Assembly (NCBI GenBank): GCA_018065465.1 | Contig: JAGHTC010000058.1 | Location: forward strand, 1-64,000 | DNA: 64,000 bases | Source of the DNA: Candidatus Ruminococcus equi | GTDB taxonomy: Bacteria; Bacillota; Clostridia; Oscillospirales; Acutalibacteraceae | Direction: 5' to 3' | In this document: in pieces, positions 53,871 to 62,583 of the stretch | How the letters are laid out: the number at the start of each line of letters is the position of its first letter | Position numbering within the stretch: the stretch's first letter is position 1 | Position numbers and translations under genes: made by a program | Notes under the pieces: generated by a model | The model's database searches: none | Seen by the model: the letters and a program-made list of their open reading frames with translations, nothing else | Told to the model about the DNA's origin: nothing

Positions 53871-53879
53871 GCATAAAAA

Positions 53880-54413
53880 TCAAACATCTATTTCAAAAGT
53901 TGCTACATATTCATTAAACATTGAATCGTATTCCCGCATTGTTATCATAAATTTACCCTTGTTATCAAGTGCAACGACATCCTGTGCTTCGCAGGATTCT
54001 CCGACTTTTATGGTTTTCGGAAACTTTATTTCGTCGGTAGTGTAATATGAATATCCTTCTTGGTTCTTCGAATCGACAACATTACCGGACACAAACATAT
54101 AAAGTCCTTCCAAAATGTCATCTTCAAAGCCTAAATTCTCGTATTTATAATCAATCAGATACACAGCCTCGGGACTCAGTCCCTCGTTATATTCGGGTTG
54201 AGGCTGTACCTCTTTTACGCCTGTTATTGTAAAAGAGAGCAAATCGGGTACTGTCCATGTTTCACCGATTTTGTAAATTTTCGAATCGGATTTTCGGCTG
54301 ATTTCCACTTCATCTTCAGTTGCGATATCGGTGTTATCTTCAATTTTCTTTGTACAGCAAGCGAGCGACAGCGTAAGTACCAAGATAAGTAATAAGGCAA
54401 GAACTTTTTTCAT
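53880..54413 (-). CDS. Probable lipoprotein with an immunoglobulin-like (DUF4352-type) domain
   Basis: A 177-residue exported protein. A signal peptide with a lipobox-like LSLACC (about 14-19) is followed by an acidic linker. The beta-rich domain begins at KIYKIGETWTVPDLLSFTI; the rest (AVYLIDYKYENLG, KIKVGESCEAQDVV-type) resembles DUF4352. I chose ATG 54411-54413 after GGAGG. Function unknown. It is the last gene before the MITE-like element. Confidence 0.75.
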   Translation of the reverse strand: MKKVLALLLILVLTLSLACCTKKIEDNTDIATEDEVEISRKSDSKIYKIGETWTVPDLLSFTITGVKEVQPQPEYNEGLSPEAVYLIDYKYENLGFEDDILEGLYMFVSGNVVDSKNQEGYSYYTTDEIKFPKTIKVGESCEAQDVVALDNKGKFMITMREYDSMFNEYVATFEIDV

Positions 54414-54432
54414 AAAAACCTCCGCAAATAGC

Positions 54433-54465
54433 AAGGCTCATAAGATTACTTATGAGCCTTTTTAG
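54433..54465. terminator. Hairpin between the P-loop gene and the lipoprotein gene
   Basis: A 12-bp perfect stem (AAGGCTCATAAG/CTTATGAGCCTT) with TTTAG on the plus side. The T-run on the minus side is weak, so termination of the minus-strand genes may be partial. Confidence 0.55.
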
Positions 54466-54505
54466 TTGATATTAAGATTTTATGCTGTAATTGTATATAA
54501 TATGC

Positions 54506-54922
54506 TTAGATTTCCTGACAAACTGCTTTGAGTCCTGCGGGAAGTTCAGCCTCATTTGAAGATACAAGCAAAGTTATGTTAGCCTCGGATTCCTCTGAAA
54601 GGTCGTGCAAACGGGTAACAAAGTTTTCGATACCGTCTACACCGTCTGGGCAAATCTTGAATGTAGAATCAACAAAGATGTCGGTAACATCGTAGTTTCC
54701 TGCACAAATACCGCTCAAAAATCCCAAGAGCATATCGTAGCCGTGTACTCCGTATACATCGGTGTCGATGAGTCTTGCTTTATGAGTGACATCGTAGGTA
54801 AGTTTTGCACCTTTTTCGATGACAACTACATTTCCCGAAGACTTTGCAACTGCCTCGTTAGCAAGTTGGATAAGTCTTTTTGTTTTTCCTGAGCCTTTTT
54901 TTCCGATAATTAATGTAACCAT
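54506..54922 (-). CDS. Small P-loop NTPase of unknown role
   Basis: A 138-residue protein with Walker A IIGKKGSGKTKRLI (about 5-18) and a likely Walker B strand YDVTDIFVDSTF (about 78-89). It is shorter than most P-loop enzymes, and no accessory domain is visible. It lies 40 nt after pgi and is probably co-transcribed with it. I recognise it only as a conserved clostridial hypothetical; no function is assigned. Confidence 0.75.
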   Translation of the reverse strand: MVTLIIGKKGSGKTKRLIQLANEAVAKSSGNVVVIEKGAKLTYDVTHKARLIDTDVYGVHGYDMLLGFLSGICAGNYDVTDIFVDSTFKICPDGVDGIENFVTRLHDLSEESEANITLLVSSNEAELPAGLKAVCQEI

Positions 54923-54962
54923 AATTATATATCCTCCTGTGTTTTATATAATCGTAACTAAA

Positions 54963-56300
54963 TTATTTTAATCTCGCTTCGAGCGCTGCTTTCTGGTCTT
55001 CGTAACCGGGCTTGCCGAGCAAAGCGAACATATTTTTCTTGTAACTTTCAACGCCGGGCTGGTTAAACGGATTTACTCCCAAGAGATAGCCGGAAATTGC
55101 ACAGGCTTTCTCAAAGAAATAGATGAGATAACCGAGTTCGAATTCGCCCATATCGGCAACATTCAAAACGATGTTGGGAACACCGCCGTCGTTGTGAGCA
55201 AGTACGGTACCTTCAAATGCTTTTCTGTTTACAAAGTCCATTGTCTTGCCTGAAAGGAAGTTCAAACCGTCGACATTTTCGGGGTCGGTGGAAAGAGTGA
55301 TTTCTCTTTTGCACTTATCAAACAAAACGACTGTTTCGAAAAGATTTCTTCTACCGTCTTGGATGTACTGCCCCATAGAGTGCAAGTCCGTTGAAAAGAC
55401 AACGCTTGCAGGGAAAATACCTTTGTTATCTTTGCCTTCGCTCTCGCCGTAGAGTTGTTTAAACCATTCGTTCATAAGAGTAAAAGCAGGTTCATAAGAA
55501 ACAAGAATTTCGGTAGTCATACCTTTTCTGTAAAGAAGGTTGCGAATAGCGGCGTATTTGTAGCAATCATTTGTGAACAAATCGGGATTGTCAAATTCGT
55601 CCTGTGCTTTCTTTGCACCATCCATCAAAGCGTCGAGGTCGGCACCGGAAACGGCAATCGGGAGAAGTCCTACTGCCGTGAGTACCGAGTAACGACCGCC
55701 GACATCATCGGGTACAACAAATGTTTCGTAACCCTCACGGTCGGCAAGTTGTTTTAGTGTACCTCTTGCTTTATCGGTAGTGCAGAAAATTCTTTCTTTT
55801 GCACCGTCTTTTCCGTATTTCTTTTCGAGGAGTTCTCTGAATACTCGAAAAGCGATAGCCGGCTCGGTTGTTGTGCCGGATTTGGAAATCATATTGATAG
55901 ATACATCTTTACCCTCGCAGATTTCGATAAGTTCAGCAAGTGCTGTTGAACTTATGGAATTACCTGTGTAGTAAATTTGCGGAGTATCTTTGCAAAGTGC
56001 GTTGTAATTCGGGGATTTCAAAAATTCGATAGCAGCCCTTGCGCCGAGATACGAACCGCCGATACCGATAACGATAAAGATATCGGAATTGTTCTTGATT
56101 TTTTCTGCGGCTTTTTTGATTCTTGCAAATTCTTCTTTGTCGTAATCGGTAGGAAGTGTAAGCCAACCGATAAAGTCGTTGCCAAGTCCTGTACCGCTGT
56201 GCAAAGCCTCGTGTGCAAGTTTAACCTGCGGTGCAATCGCTGTGTATTCGTCCTCACGGACGAAGCCTGTTAGATGTTTGTCGCTGAGTTTTGTAGGCAT
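54963..56300 (-). CDS. pgi: Glucose-6-phosphate isomerase
   Basis: A 445-residue glycolytic isomerase. Landmarks are [19 protein letters not shown] (about 77-95), the substrate loop [15 protein letters not shown] (about 138-152), [17 protein letters not shown] (about 199-215) and the C-terminal [16 protein letters not shown]. It matches the shorter Firmicutes-type PGI. The SD GGAGGG precedes the ATG. Confidence 0.97.
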   Translation of the reverse strand: MPTKLSDKHLTGFVREDEYTAIAPQVKLAHEALHSGTGLGNDFIGWLTLPTDYDKEEFARIKKAAEKIKNNSDIFIVIGIGGSYLGARAAIEFLKSPNYNALCKDTPQIYYTGNSISSTALAELIEICEGKDVSINMISKSGTTTEPAIAFRVFRELLEKKYGKDGAKERIFCTTDKARGTLKQLADREGYETFVVPDDVGGRYSVLTAVGLLPIAVSGADLDALMDGAKKAQDEFDNPDLFTNDCYKYAAIRNLLYRKGMTTEILVSYEPAFTLMNEWFKQLYGESEGKDNKGIFPASVVFSTDLHSMGQYIQDGRRNLFETVVLFDKCKREITLSTDPENVDGLNFLSGKTMDFVNRKAFEGTVLAHNDGGVPNIVLNVADMGEFELGYLIYFFEKACAISGYLLGVNPFNQPGVESYKKNMFALLGKPGYEDQKAALEARLK

Positions 56301-56363
56301 CCTATGCCCTCCTTAATATTCCCAAGAAGAACTATACAGTCCATCTATTGTATTATTGTGTCC

Positions 56364-56392
56364 ATTATACAATATTTGGGGTATATTTGCAA
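56364..56392 (-). promoter_or_regulatory. Promoter of pgi
   Basis: TTGCAA, 17-nt spacer, TATAAT on the minus strand, about 64 nt before pgi. Confidence 0.65.
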
Positions 56393-56429
56393 GATTTATT
56401 ACATGATTTTTCTGTGAATATTCGGTTAA

Positions 56430-56442
56430 TTCTAATATAGAA
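56430..56442. repeat. Palindrome copy 7 (TTCTAATATAGAA)
   Basis: A perfect copy 5 nt past the stop codon of the third dacF gene and upstream of the pgi promoter. Confidence 0.55.
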
Positions 56443-56447
56443 TTATT

Positions 56448-57599
56448 CTACATCTTTACAAAAGCACTAAGGATTTTTGATAATACCGATGAAAACGACA
56501 CTTTTTCAACATCACAGCCAGCATATATACTTATTGATGCGACTTCTTTTCCGTCTAGAGAATATACTATTTTGCCTACTTTATCATCCTTTTTTATCGG
56601 TGCTTCGACACTCTCGGGCATTTCGAGTTCCTCTTTTACAGAATCTTTTTTGCCTTTTTCCACCACTATATTGACATTATCGTCACAATAAAGTTCTACG
56701 AATTCTTCCATACCGTTTTCGACTTTCAGCGGGGATATCGCACTGATATCGGGCTTTATTGTTACCGATTCACAATTTGCAAAACCGAAATCGAGCAAAG
56801 ATGCCGCTTCTTTAAATCTCGCTGTACCGCTCTCTGCACCCAAAACTACGGCACAAAGGGAAAGTCCGTTTCGCTGTGCTGTTGCGGTTATGCAAGAGCC
56901 CGCCTGCGAAGTTGTACCTGTTTTCAGCCCTGTTATACCGTTGTAGGTTTTCAAAAGTTTATTTGTATTTACAATTTGGGTTTCTCCGCCACGCAGGGTA
57001 TCAAGCCAAATTGATGTATAGTCAAAAATCTTTTTGTGCTTTATCAATTCGCAAGACATTATGCCGACATCGTATGCAGAGGTAATATGCCCTTCTTCGT
57101 CAAGTCCGTTGCAGTTTTTGAAAATGGTATCTTTCATACCGAGTTCTTTTGCTCTGTCGTTCATTTTGGCGACAAAATCGTCTTCGCTCCCGCAAATATG
57201 CTCGGCAAGGGCAACGGCACAATCGTTTGCAGATGCTACGGCTGTTGCCTTTATCATATCGTCAACCGTCATCTGCTCGCCTTCTTCGAGCCAGATATCC
57301 GAACCGCCCATCGAGGCAGCGTGCGAGGATGAAGTTACCGTTTCATCAAGAGTAATCTTTCCTTCGTCTAATGCTTCCATAACAAGCAAAAGTGTCATTA
57401 CTTTTGTTATGGATGCACAGGCTCTTTGTTCGTGTGCATTTTTCTCAAAAAGAATTTTACCTGTTGTGGTTTCTACCAAAACAACACTCGGTGAAGTAAT
57501 TTCCTCTTCGGACAACGCACTCACAGGCAAAGAAGACAAGACAAATAATAATGCAAGAATAATCGGTAATACCTTTGAAAATAACTTTTTTACTGACAT
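56448..57599 (-). CDS. D-alanyl-D-alanine carboxypeptidase (third paralogue)
   Basis: A 383-residue S11 enzyme. A signal peptide spans about 1-29. The catalytic motifs are SITK (S63, K66), SAN (123-125, the most divergent of the three copies) and KTG (226-228). A PBP5-like C-domain follows, with a short amphipathic end (KILSAFVKM). The ribosome-binding site lies in the 3' arm of a terminator-like hairpin. It is downstream of ispF. Confidence 0.92.
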   Translation of the reverse strand: MSVKKLFSKVLPIILALLFVLSSLPVSALSEEEITSPSVVLVETTTGKILFEKNAHEQRACASITKVMTLLLVMEALDEGKITLDETVTSSSHAASMGGSDIWLEEGEQMTVDDMIKATAVASANDCAVALAEHICGSEDDFVAKMNDRAKELGMKDTIFKNCNGLDEEGHITSAYDVGIMSCELIKHKKIFDYTSIWLDTLRGGETQIVNTNKLLKTYNGITGLKTGTTSQAGSCITATAQRNGLSLCAVVLGAESGTARFKEAASLLDFGFANCESVTIKPDISAISPLKVENGMEEFVELYCDDNVNIVVEKGKKDSVKEELEMPESVEAPIKKDDKVGKIVYSLDGKEVASISIYAGCDVEKVSFSSVLSKILSAFVKM

Positions 57600-57604
57600 A
57601 AAAA

Positions 57605-57631
57605 CACCCCTTACAATGTATGTAAGAGGTG
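57605..57631 (-). promoter_or_regulatory. Terminator-like hairpin covering the third dacF ribosome-binding site
   Basis: On the minus strand CACCTCTTAC pairs with GTAAGGGGTG (10 bp, one G-U, 7-nt loop) and is followed by TTTTT and then the start ATG. The SD (AAGGGG) is inside the 3' arm, so the hairpin could both terminate and block translation. Confidence 0.55.
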
Positions 57632-57646
57632 CTGACTTTATACTAT

Positions 57647-58114
57647 TTATTCAATAATACAGACACAATGAGCGGATATCCCCTCGCATCTTCCCGTAAA
57701 GCCCAAATGCTCTTCGGTGGTGGCTTTTACGGAAATCTGTGAGATATCGACCTCACAGGCATTCGCGATGTTTTCTCTCATTTTTTCGATATAGGGCAAA
57801 AGTTTTGGTTTTTGGGCAATAACGGTGGCGTCTAAATTCACAAGAATATAGCCGTTATTACGCAGAATTTTTACAACTTCTTTCAAAAGTTCAAGGCTGT
57901 TTGCACCTTTATACTTTTCGTCGGTATCGGGAAAATGTTTTCCGATATCACCAAGGGCAGCAGCACCCAAAAGAGAGTCCATAACGGCGTGCAGAAGCAC
58001 ATCGGCATCGGAATGTCCCAAAAGACCTTTTTCAAAGGGAATTTCAACCCCGCCCAAAATCAGTTTTCGGTTTTCTGTAAGTTTGTGAACATCGTAGCCG
58101 TGTCCTATTCTCAT
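57647..58114 (-). CDS. ispF: 2-C-methyl-D-erythritol 2,4-cyclodiphosphate synthase
   Basis: A 155-residue MEP-pathway enzyme. The metal site is GYDVHKL (Asp/His, about 8-10), then [20 protein letters not shown] (about 32-51) and the C-terminal [14 protein letters not shown]. It overlaps ispD by 4 nt. Isoprenoids made here feed undecaprenyl phosphate synthesis. Confidence 0.97.
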   Translation of the reverse strand: MRIGHGYDVHKLTENRKLILGGVEIPFEKGLLGHSDADVLLHAVMDSLLGAAALGDIGKHFPDTDEKYKGANSLELLKEVVKILRNNGYILVNLDATVIAQKPKLLPYIEKMRENIANACEVDISQISVKATTEEHLGFTGRCEGISAHCVCIIE

Positions 58115-58809
58115 AGCAAGCCCATCTTTCTTTTTGATAAAATAGCCAAAGCAAGGGTAATGTCGCTTTGAGTAGTGAGTTTGATATTCGTTGACTTTCC
58201 GAGGACTACCTCAACTTTTTCGCCGAGCATCTCGACCATTGAGCAATCATCGGTGACAGATAATGAATTATCAAGAGTGTTTTTCAAAGCACGAAGATAC
58301 AAAGATTTTTCAAACACCTGCGGAGTTTGAACGGCAAAAAGCCTTGACCTGTCGGGAGTATCGACTACGGTCATATTTTTTGCGACTGTCTTAATCGTAT
58401 CTGTTACATGAGTACCGAGTGTTGCCGCCTTGCAAGCGTAGGCACGCTTTACGACATCTTTGATTTCTTCATCTGTGACAAGTATTCTTGCGCCATCGTG
58501 AATGGCAACGAACTTTGTTTCTTCGGATGTAGCGTTAACACCGTTTTTCACGCTTTCTGTACGGTTATCACCGCCCAATACAACTTTATTTACCTTTGTA
58601 TATCCTTCGCAAATCTCACTCATCTGGTCAAAATCTGCTTTCCTGCATACTACGATAATCTCGTCAATAATCGAACAAAACTGGAACGCAGAAAGAGTAT
58701 ATTCGATAGCGAGGTTGTCTTCAAGCGGTAAAAAATGTTTTGGGACGGACAAGCCCATTCGAGTTGAATTTCCCGCCGCTACGATAACGGCAGAAGTAAA
58801 ATTTCCCAT
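58111..58809 (-). CDS. ispD: 2-C-methyl-D-erythritol 4-phosphate cytidylyltransferase
   Basis: A 232-residue MEP-pathway enzyme adding CMP to MEP. Landmarks are [14 protein letters not shown] (nucleotide loop, about 5-18), [11 protein letters not shown] (about 98-108) and the C-terminal [11 protein letters not shown]. It overlaps ispF. A copy of the 13-bp palindrome lies 13 nt before the start codon; the SD AAGGAAT is weak. Confidence 0.95.
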   Translation of the reverse strand: MGNFTSAVIVAAGNSTRMGLSVPKHFLPLEDNLAIEYTLSAFQFCSIIDEIIVVCRKADFDQMSEICEGYTKVNKVVLGGDNRTESVKNGVNATSEETKFVAIHDGARILVTDEEIKDVVKRAYACKAATLGTHVTDTIKTVAKNMTVVDTPDRSRLFAVQTPQVFEKSLYLRALKNTLDNSLSVTDDCSMVEMLGEKVEVVLGKSTNIKLTTQSDITLALAILSKRKMGLL

Positions 58810-58822
58810 AATTATTCCTTTA

Positions 58823-58835
58823 TTCTAAAATAGAA
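58823..58835. repeat. Palindrome copy 8 (TTCTAAAATAGAA)
   Basis: A perfect copy starting at the base right after the metY stop codon on the minus strand. Confidence 0.55.
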
Positions 58836-60101
58836 TTATATTTTGTCAAGAGCCTGTTTCAAATCTTCGATAATATCATCGGCGTTTTCGATACCGACAG
58901 AGAAACGAAGCATATTCGGTGAAATACCTGCATCGACAAGTTGTTCATCGGAAAGCTGGCGGTGAGTTGTTGAAGCAGGATGCAAAACAGAAGTTCTTGC
59001 ATCGGCAACATGGACAACGATTTTTGCAAGTTTCAGGCTTTCCATCAACTTGCACGCCTCGTCTTTTCCACCCTTTACGCCGAAAGAAATTACACCGCAG
59101 GTACCGTTGGGCATATATTTCTTTGCGAGAGTATAGTATTTACTTGATTCGAGTTCGGGATAGTTTACCCACTCGATTTTGTCGTTACCCTCTAAAAACT
59201 TTGCAACTTTCAACGCGTTTTCACAATGCTGTTTTACACGAAGATGCAGAGTTTCGAGTCCCAAATTCAGGAGAAAAGCGTTTTCGGGGGATGCCTGTGT
59301 TCCCAAGTCGCGCATAAGGTGAGTTCTTGCTTTTGTGATATATGCGGCTTTGCCAAATTGCTCGGTATAAACTACGCCGTGATAGGTTTCGTCGGGAGTT
59401 GTAAGCATAGGATAGTCGCCTTTTGTCCAATCAAAGTTACCGGAGTCAACAATAACTCCGCCCAAAGATACAGCGTGACCGTCCATATATTTTGATGTTG
59501 AATGAACTATGATATCTGCTCCCCATTCGAACGGACGGCAGTTAATCGGAGTTGCAAAAGTGTTGTCGATAATAAGCGGAACATTGTGGGCATGGGCAGC
59601 CTTTGCAAAAAGTTCGATATCAATTACATCGAGTGACGGGTTTGTTAAAGTTTCTGTAAATACAGCCTTTGTATTTTCTTTGAAAGAATTATTCAAATCT
59701 TCTTCGCTGATAGTCGGCTCAACAAAAGTAAAGTCGATACCGAGGTCGCGGAGAGTTTTATTGAAAAGGTTAAATGTACCGCCGTAAACCGCTGCGGAAC
59801 AGATAACATGGTCACCTGTGTTGCAGATATTCAAAATGCTGATTAAACTTGCGGCTTGTCCTGCGGATGTTACCATCGCACCGACACCGCCTTCTAATGC
59901 GGCAATTTTTCTTTCTACTGCGTCGAGTGTCGGGTTAGCAAGGCGGGTATAGAAAAAGCCGTCTTCTTCTAAATCAAAAAGTTTGCCGAGAGTTGCTGCA
60001 CTATCGTAAGCATAGGTAGTGCTTTGATAAATCGGCAAAACACGGGGTTCACCGTTTTTCGGCTCGTAGCCTGCTTGTACACATAAAGTTTCAATATTCA
60101 T
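58836..60101 (-). CDS. metY: O-acetylhomoserine sulfhydrylase
   Basis: A 421-residue PLP enzyme of the Cys/Met-metabolism family, of the length and pattern of O-acetylhomoserine sulfhydrylases, which form homocysteine from O-acetylhomoserine and sulfide. Landmarks are the N-terminal VLPIYQSTTYAYDS, TSAGQAASLISILNI and the PLP-lysine site VHSTSKYMDGHAVSLGG (Lys about 206). A cystathionine synthase/lyase role cannot be excluded. It is 4 nt after a zinc-ribbon gene. Confidence 0.9.
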   Translation of the reverse strand: MNIETLCVQAGYEPKNGEPRVLPIYQSTTYAYDSAATLGKLFDLEEDGFFYTRLANPTLDAVERKIAALEGGVGAMVTSAGQAASLISILNICNTGDHVICSAAVYGGTFNLFNKTLRDLGIDFTFVEPTISEEDLNNSFKENTKAVFTETLTNPSLDVIDIELFAKAAHAHNVPLIIDNTFATPINCRPFEWGADIIVHSTSKYMDGHAVSLGGVIVDSGNFDWTKGDYPMLTTPDETYHGVVYTEQFGKAAYITKARTHLMRDLGTQASPENAFLLNLGLETLHLRVKQHCENALKVAKFLEGNDKIEWVNYPELESSKYYTLAKKYMPNGTCGVISFGVKGGKDEACKLMESLKLAKIVVHVADARTSVLHPASTTHRQLSDEQLVDAGISPNMLRFSVGIENADDIIEDLKQALDKI

Positions 60102-60105
60102 ATTA

Positions 60106-60636
60106 TCAACCTCCGAAAAGTTTTTTAATCAATTCCATAACATAATCCGTGCCGAAAACGGCAAGGGCGATAAGCGCCAAAAACAGTATTGCAGTAATAA
60201 CTTTTACTGTTGTGCGTTTTGCTCTGCTCATCGGCTTTTCTTCTTCAAAAGAATTATTATCTTTATATTTCTCTATCATTTGAGTAATTTCGGGAAGCAA
60301 AACTTGAGGCTCAACCTTTACGCTTTCGATAGAAGTTGCGAGTTCGATTGCTTTCGGTAAAGCGGAAAAAGGTACGACTACGGCGATGTTGGAAAGTTTT
60401 ACATCGTAGCCTGTTACAAGGTCATTCGAAACGCCCTGCGGCTGGATATTCTGCTCAACAAACGGGATGTCGTTATCTTTCAAAATACCCGTGAGCAAAG
60501 CACGCTCGGTACCGCCGACCACGGAAAGTCTTACAGGCTCGTTTATGTCAGTTATCTCTTTCAAATTCTTTTTGCATTCGGGACAAATGTTGTCATTTGA
60601 TGAAAAGAGTTTTTTACACGCGTTGCAATATTTCAT
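60106..60636 (-). CDS. Zinc-ribbon membrane protein with a DUF2007-like middle part
   Basis: A 176-residue protein. The N-terminal zinc ribbon is CNAC...CPEC (about 4-21). A DUF2007-like segment follows (LSVVGGTERALLTGILKDND), then a helical region, a basic stretch (SRAKRTT) and a membrane helix (about 145-167). Function unknown. It shares a promoter and a 4-nt gap with metY. Confidence 0.7.
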   Translation of the reverse strand: MKYCNACKKLFSSNDNICPECKKNLKEITDINEPVRLSVVGGTERALLTGILKDNDIPFVEQNIQPQGVSNDLVTGYDVKLSNIAVVVPFSALPKAIELATSIESVKVEPQVLLPEITQMIEKYKDNNSFEEEKPMSRAKRTTVKVITAILFLALIALAVFGTDYVMELIKKLFGG

Positions 60637-60660
60637 CCATACTCCCCCATTCTTTCCTAT

Positions 60661-60689
60661 AATATATCACATCATTTCCCCCTTTGCAA
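60661..60689 (-). promoter_or_regulatory. Promoter of the zinc-ribbon/metY operon
   Basis: TTGCAA, 17-nt spacer, TATATT on the minus strand. Confidence 0.6.
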
Positions 60690-60698
60690 GAAAAAGAA

Positions 60699-60729
60699 AA
60701 TGACTGCAACACATTTTGTCACAGTCATT
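60699..60729 (-). terminator. Terminator of dpaAB
   Basis: An 8-bp stem (AATGACTG/CAGTCATT), extended by weaker pairs, followed on the minus strand by TTCTTTTTC. Confidence 0.75.
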
Positions 60730-60734
60730 AAAAA

Positions 60735-61304
60735 TTATCTGAAAATCGGCTGGGGTTGGATGCCGTTTTGCACGCTTTTGACACTTTCTTCTATCAATTC
60801 AAAATGTGAGATAAGCGAATTCGGTTTTTCAATAGGTGCATCCTGGCTCATCGGAACGAAGTAAATGTTTTTTGTATTTAAAAGTTTTCCGATATTTTGA
60901 GCCGATGCGCCCAAGGCGTCATTTGATGCTATGCACAAAAGGACAGGTTTTTCTACCCGAAGATGCGATTTCACCGCCATAGTTACGGGGGTATCGGTAA
61001 TGCCGTTTGCAATTTTTGACAGGGTGTTTCCCGTACACGGTGCAACAAGCATTATATCGCACATAAATTTCGGTCCTATCGGCTCTGCCGACACTATTGT
61101 ATGAACAATACTCTTTTGTGCTATATTTTCAATTTCGCTTATAAATTCTTTTGCTTTTCCGAATCTTGTGTCTGTGCTATATGCAGTATCTGACATTATC
61201 GGCAGGATATCATAGCCGTTGTCTTTGAGTTTTTTCATCTCATCTACTGCTTTTCTAAAGGTGCAAAACGAGCCGCACATTGCGTAGCCGATGCAAGTTT
61301 TCAC
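60735..61304 (-). CDS. dpaB: Dipicolinate synthase subunit B
   Basis: A 189-residue flavoprotein-like subunit (SpoVFB). The N-terminus IGYAMCGSFCTFRKA and the flavin-fold motif LVAPCTGNTLSKIANGITDTP (about 86-106) are family marks. With DpaA it makes dipicolinic acid in the mother cell for spore core dehydration. It overlaps dpaA by 4 nt. Confidence 0.95.
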   Translation of the reverse strand: MKTCIGYAMCGSFCTFRKAVDEMKKLKDNGYDILPIMSDTAYSTDTRFGKAKEFISEIENIAQKSIVHTIVSAEPIGPKFMCDIMLVAPCTGNTLSKIANGITDTPVTMAVKSHLRVEKPVLLCIASNDALGASAQNIGKLLNTKNIYFVPMSQDAPIEKPNSLISHFELIEESVKSVQNGIQPQPIFR

Positions 61305-62164
61305 CCTGTTTCCTCCTTGAACATATTTATTATCGTATTTTTTATTACCTCTCCCGCAAATTTCGGTGCATATTTCCCGGGTAAAGACAATGCTTGTATC
61401 GCCTTTATATCATAAAGCGATGCCGCTTCGAAATCTACTCCGCCGGGAAGTGATGCTAAATCAATCACCAAAGCATTTCTTGCTATCATTTTGAGTGTTT
61501 TTGCATCAAACACCAATGCGGGAACTGTATTAAATATTATATCAAAGGGGAGTTCTCTTTTTATTTCATAAGTGTTTACGGCATTATATTCTTGCGTTTC
61601 TATATATGAAAGGTCGCTTTGTTTTCTTGCGCTTACGGTCACATCTGCACCCATATCGTATAGCCTTTTTGACAACACTTTTCCTATCTTTCCGAAACCG
61701 CAGACAAGGCATCTTGAACGAAAAATCGTGCCTTCAAAATTGTCTATTGCTATCGACAACGCACCTTCTGCCGTGGGTACGGCATTTTGGATAGCAAAGT
61801 CTTCCCTTGATGAATAATCAAAGACATTTTCCTCTTTCAATGCAGGAAAATTTTCGAGCAATTTTTCTTTCATTGAGGTATATACTGTCTTTTCGTTTAA
61901 GAGTGCTGACAAATACTCGGTGCATTTTATATCGTTTTCGCTATATGGTGCAAAGATTTTCTCACCTTTTATGCACGGCAAAGGTAGCACAACTTTATCA
62001 CAAAGAATGATATTCTTTTCAAGTGGCAGTTTTTTTACCGCTATATTTTCGCAAAGGTTATCAAATCCCGTTACCGATACATCGTAACCGTCTGACAAAA
62101 AGGCTTTTGCACAAAAAAGCATTCGCCTGTCACCGCCGATTACGGCAATTTTTGTATTCTCCAT
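61301..62164 (-). CDS. dpaA: Dipicolinate synthase subunit A
   Basis: A 287-residue NAD(P)-binding subunit (SpoVFA) acting on dihydrodipicolinate-derived substrate. The N-terminus IAVIGGDRRMLFCAKAFL is the first Rossmann motif. The second nucleotide-binding loop is CLVCGFGKIGKVLSKRL (about 153-169). I chose ATG 62162-62164 after CGGTGAG; the longer frame has no SD. It is a strong marker for spore formation. Confidence 0.95.
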   Translation of the reverse strand: MENTKIAVIGGDRRMLFCAKAFLSDGYDVSVTGFDNLCENIAVKKLPLEKNIILCDKVVLPLPCIKGEKIFAPYSENDIKCTEYLSALLNEKTVYTSMKEKLLENFPALKEENVFDYSSREDFAIQNAVPTAEGALSIAIDNFEGTIFRSRCLVCGFGKIGKVLSKRLYDMGADVTVSARKQSDLSYIETQEYNAVNTYEIKRELPFDIIFNTVPALVFDAKTLKMIARNALVIDLASLPGGVDFEAASLYDIKAIQALSLPGKYAPKFAGEVIKNTIINMFKEETG

Positions 62165-62196
62165 ACACTCACCGCTTTGATAAAATATTACACGAT

Positions 62197-62223
62197 ATAA
62201 TATGAAAGACAAAGTGCATTAGT
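62197..62223 (-). promoter_or_regulatory. Possible sigma-K promoter of dpaAB
   Basis: On the minus strand CATATTAT (complement of 62197-62204) matches the CATANNNT -10 of mother-cell sigma factors. An AC lies 17 nt upstream, as expected for the -35 of sigma K. No good housekeeping promoter is seen. Known dpaAB operons use sigma K. Confidence 0.45.
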
Positions 62224-62239
62224 GAATACAAAGAAAAAG

Positions 62240-62263
62240 CCAGACAGGGTATTCCCTGCCTGA
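62240..62263 (-). terminator. Terminator of the DUF1540 gene
   Basis: A 9-bp stem with one mismatch (CAGGCAGGG/CCCTGTCTG) followed on the minus strand by CTTTTTCTTT. Confidence 0.7.
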
Positions 62264-62283
62264 CTCGTCTTCTGTAATTTTGA

Positions 62284-62472
62284 TTAGAAACAGCAAGAGC
62301 GGTCTTTACACGCAAAACTGTTGCAATCCGTACACTGTACATTTGTCGGGTTTTTCTCGTGGGTTGCTACTTCGATTGAATCAAGAGAACAGTAGTTTTC
62401 TTTTTCGCAATGATGCTTACAATCCTTTACTGTACAATGAATGGAACGATTTGCAAAAGACTTGGTATCCAT
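62284..62472 (-). CDS. DUF1540 cysteine-rich small protein
   Basis: A 62-residue protein with ten cysteines. The DUF1540 pattern CTVKDCKHHCEKENYC (about 13-28) is followed by CTDC (about 47-50) and a Cys-rich tail (CKDRSCCF). It probably binds a metal; the function is unknown. I chose ATG 62470-62472 after GAGGTG; the longer frame to 62637 runs into the divergent gene. Such genes are frequent in spore-forming Clostridia. Confidence 0.83.
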   Translation of the reverse strand: MDTKSFANRSIHCTVKDCKHHCEKENYCSLDSIEVATHEKNPTNVQCTDCNSFACKDRSCCF

Positions 62473-62583
62473 AGTTTTCACCTCAAAATCTTTTTGGCAT
62501 TCGCCGTAGTTATTATTTGCCCTATGCTCTCTTTTATTCTCACATTTTCTTTTTTTCAAAATATTATATATTGAGGTGTTATT

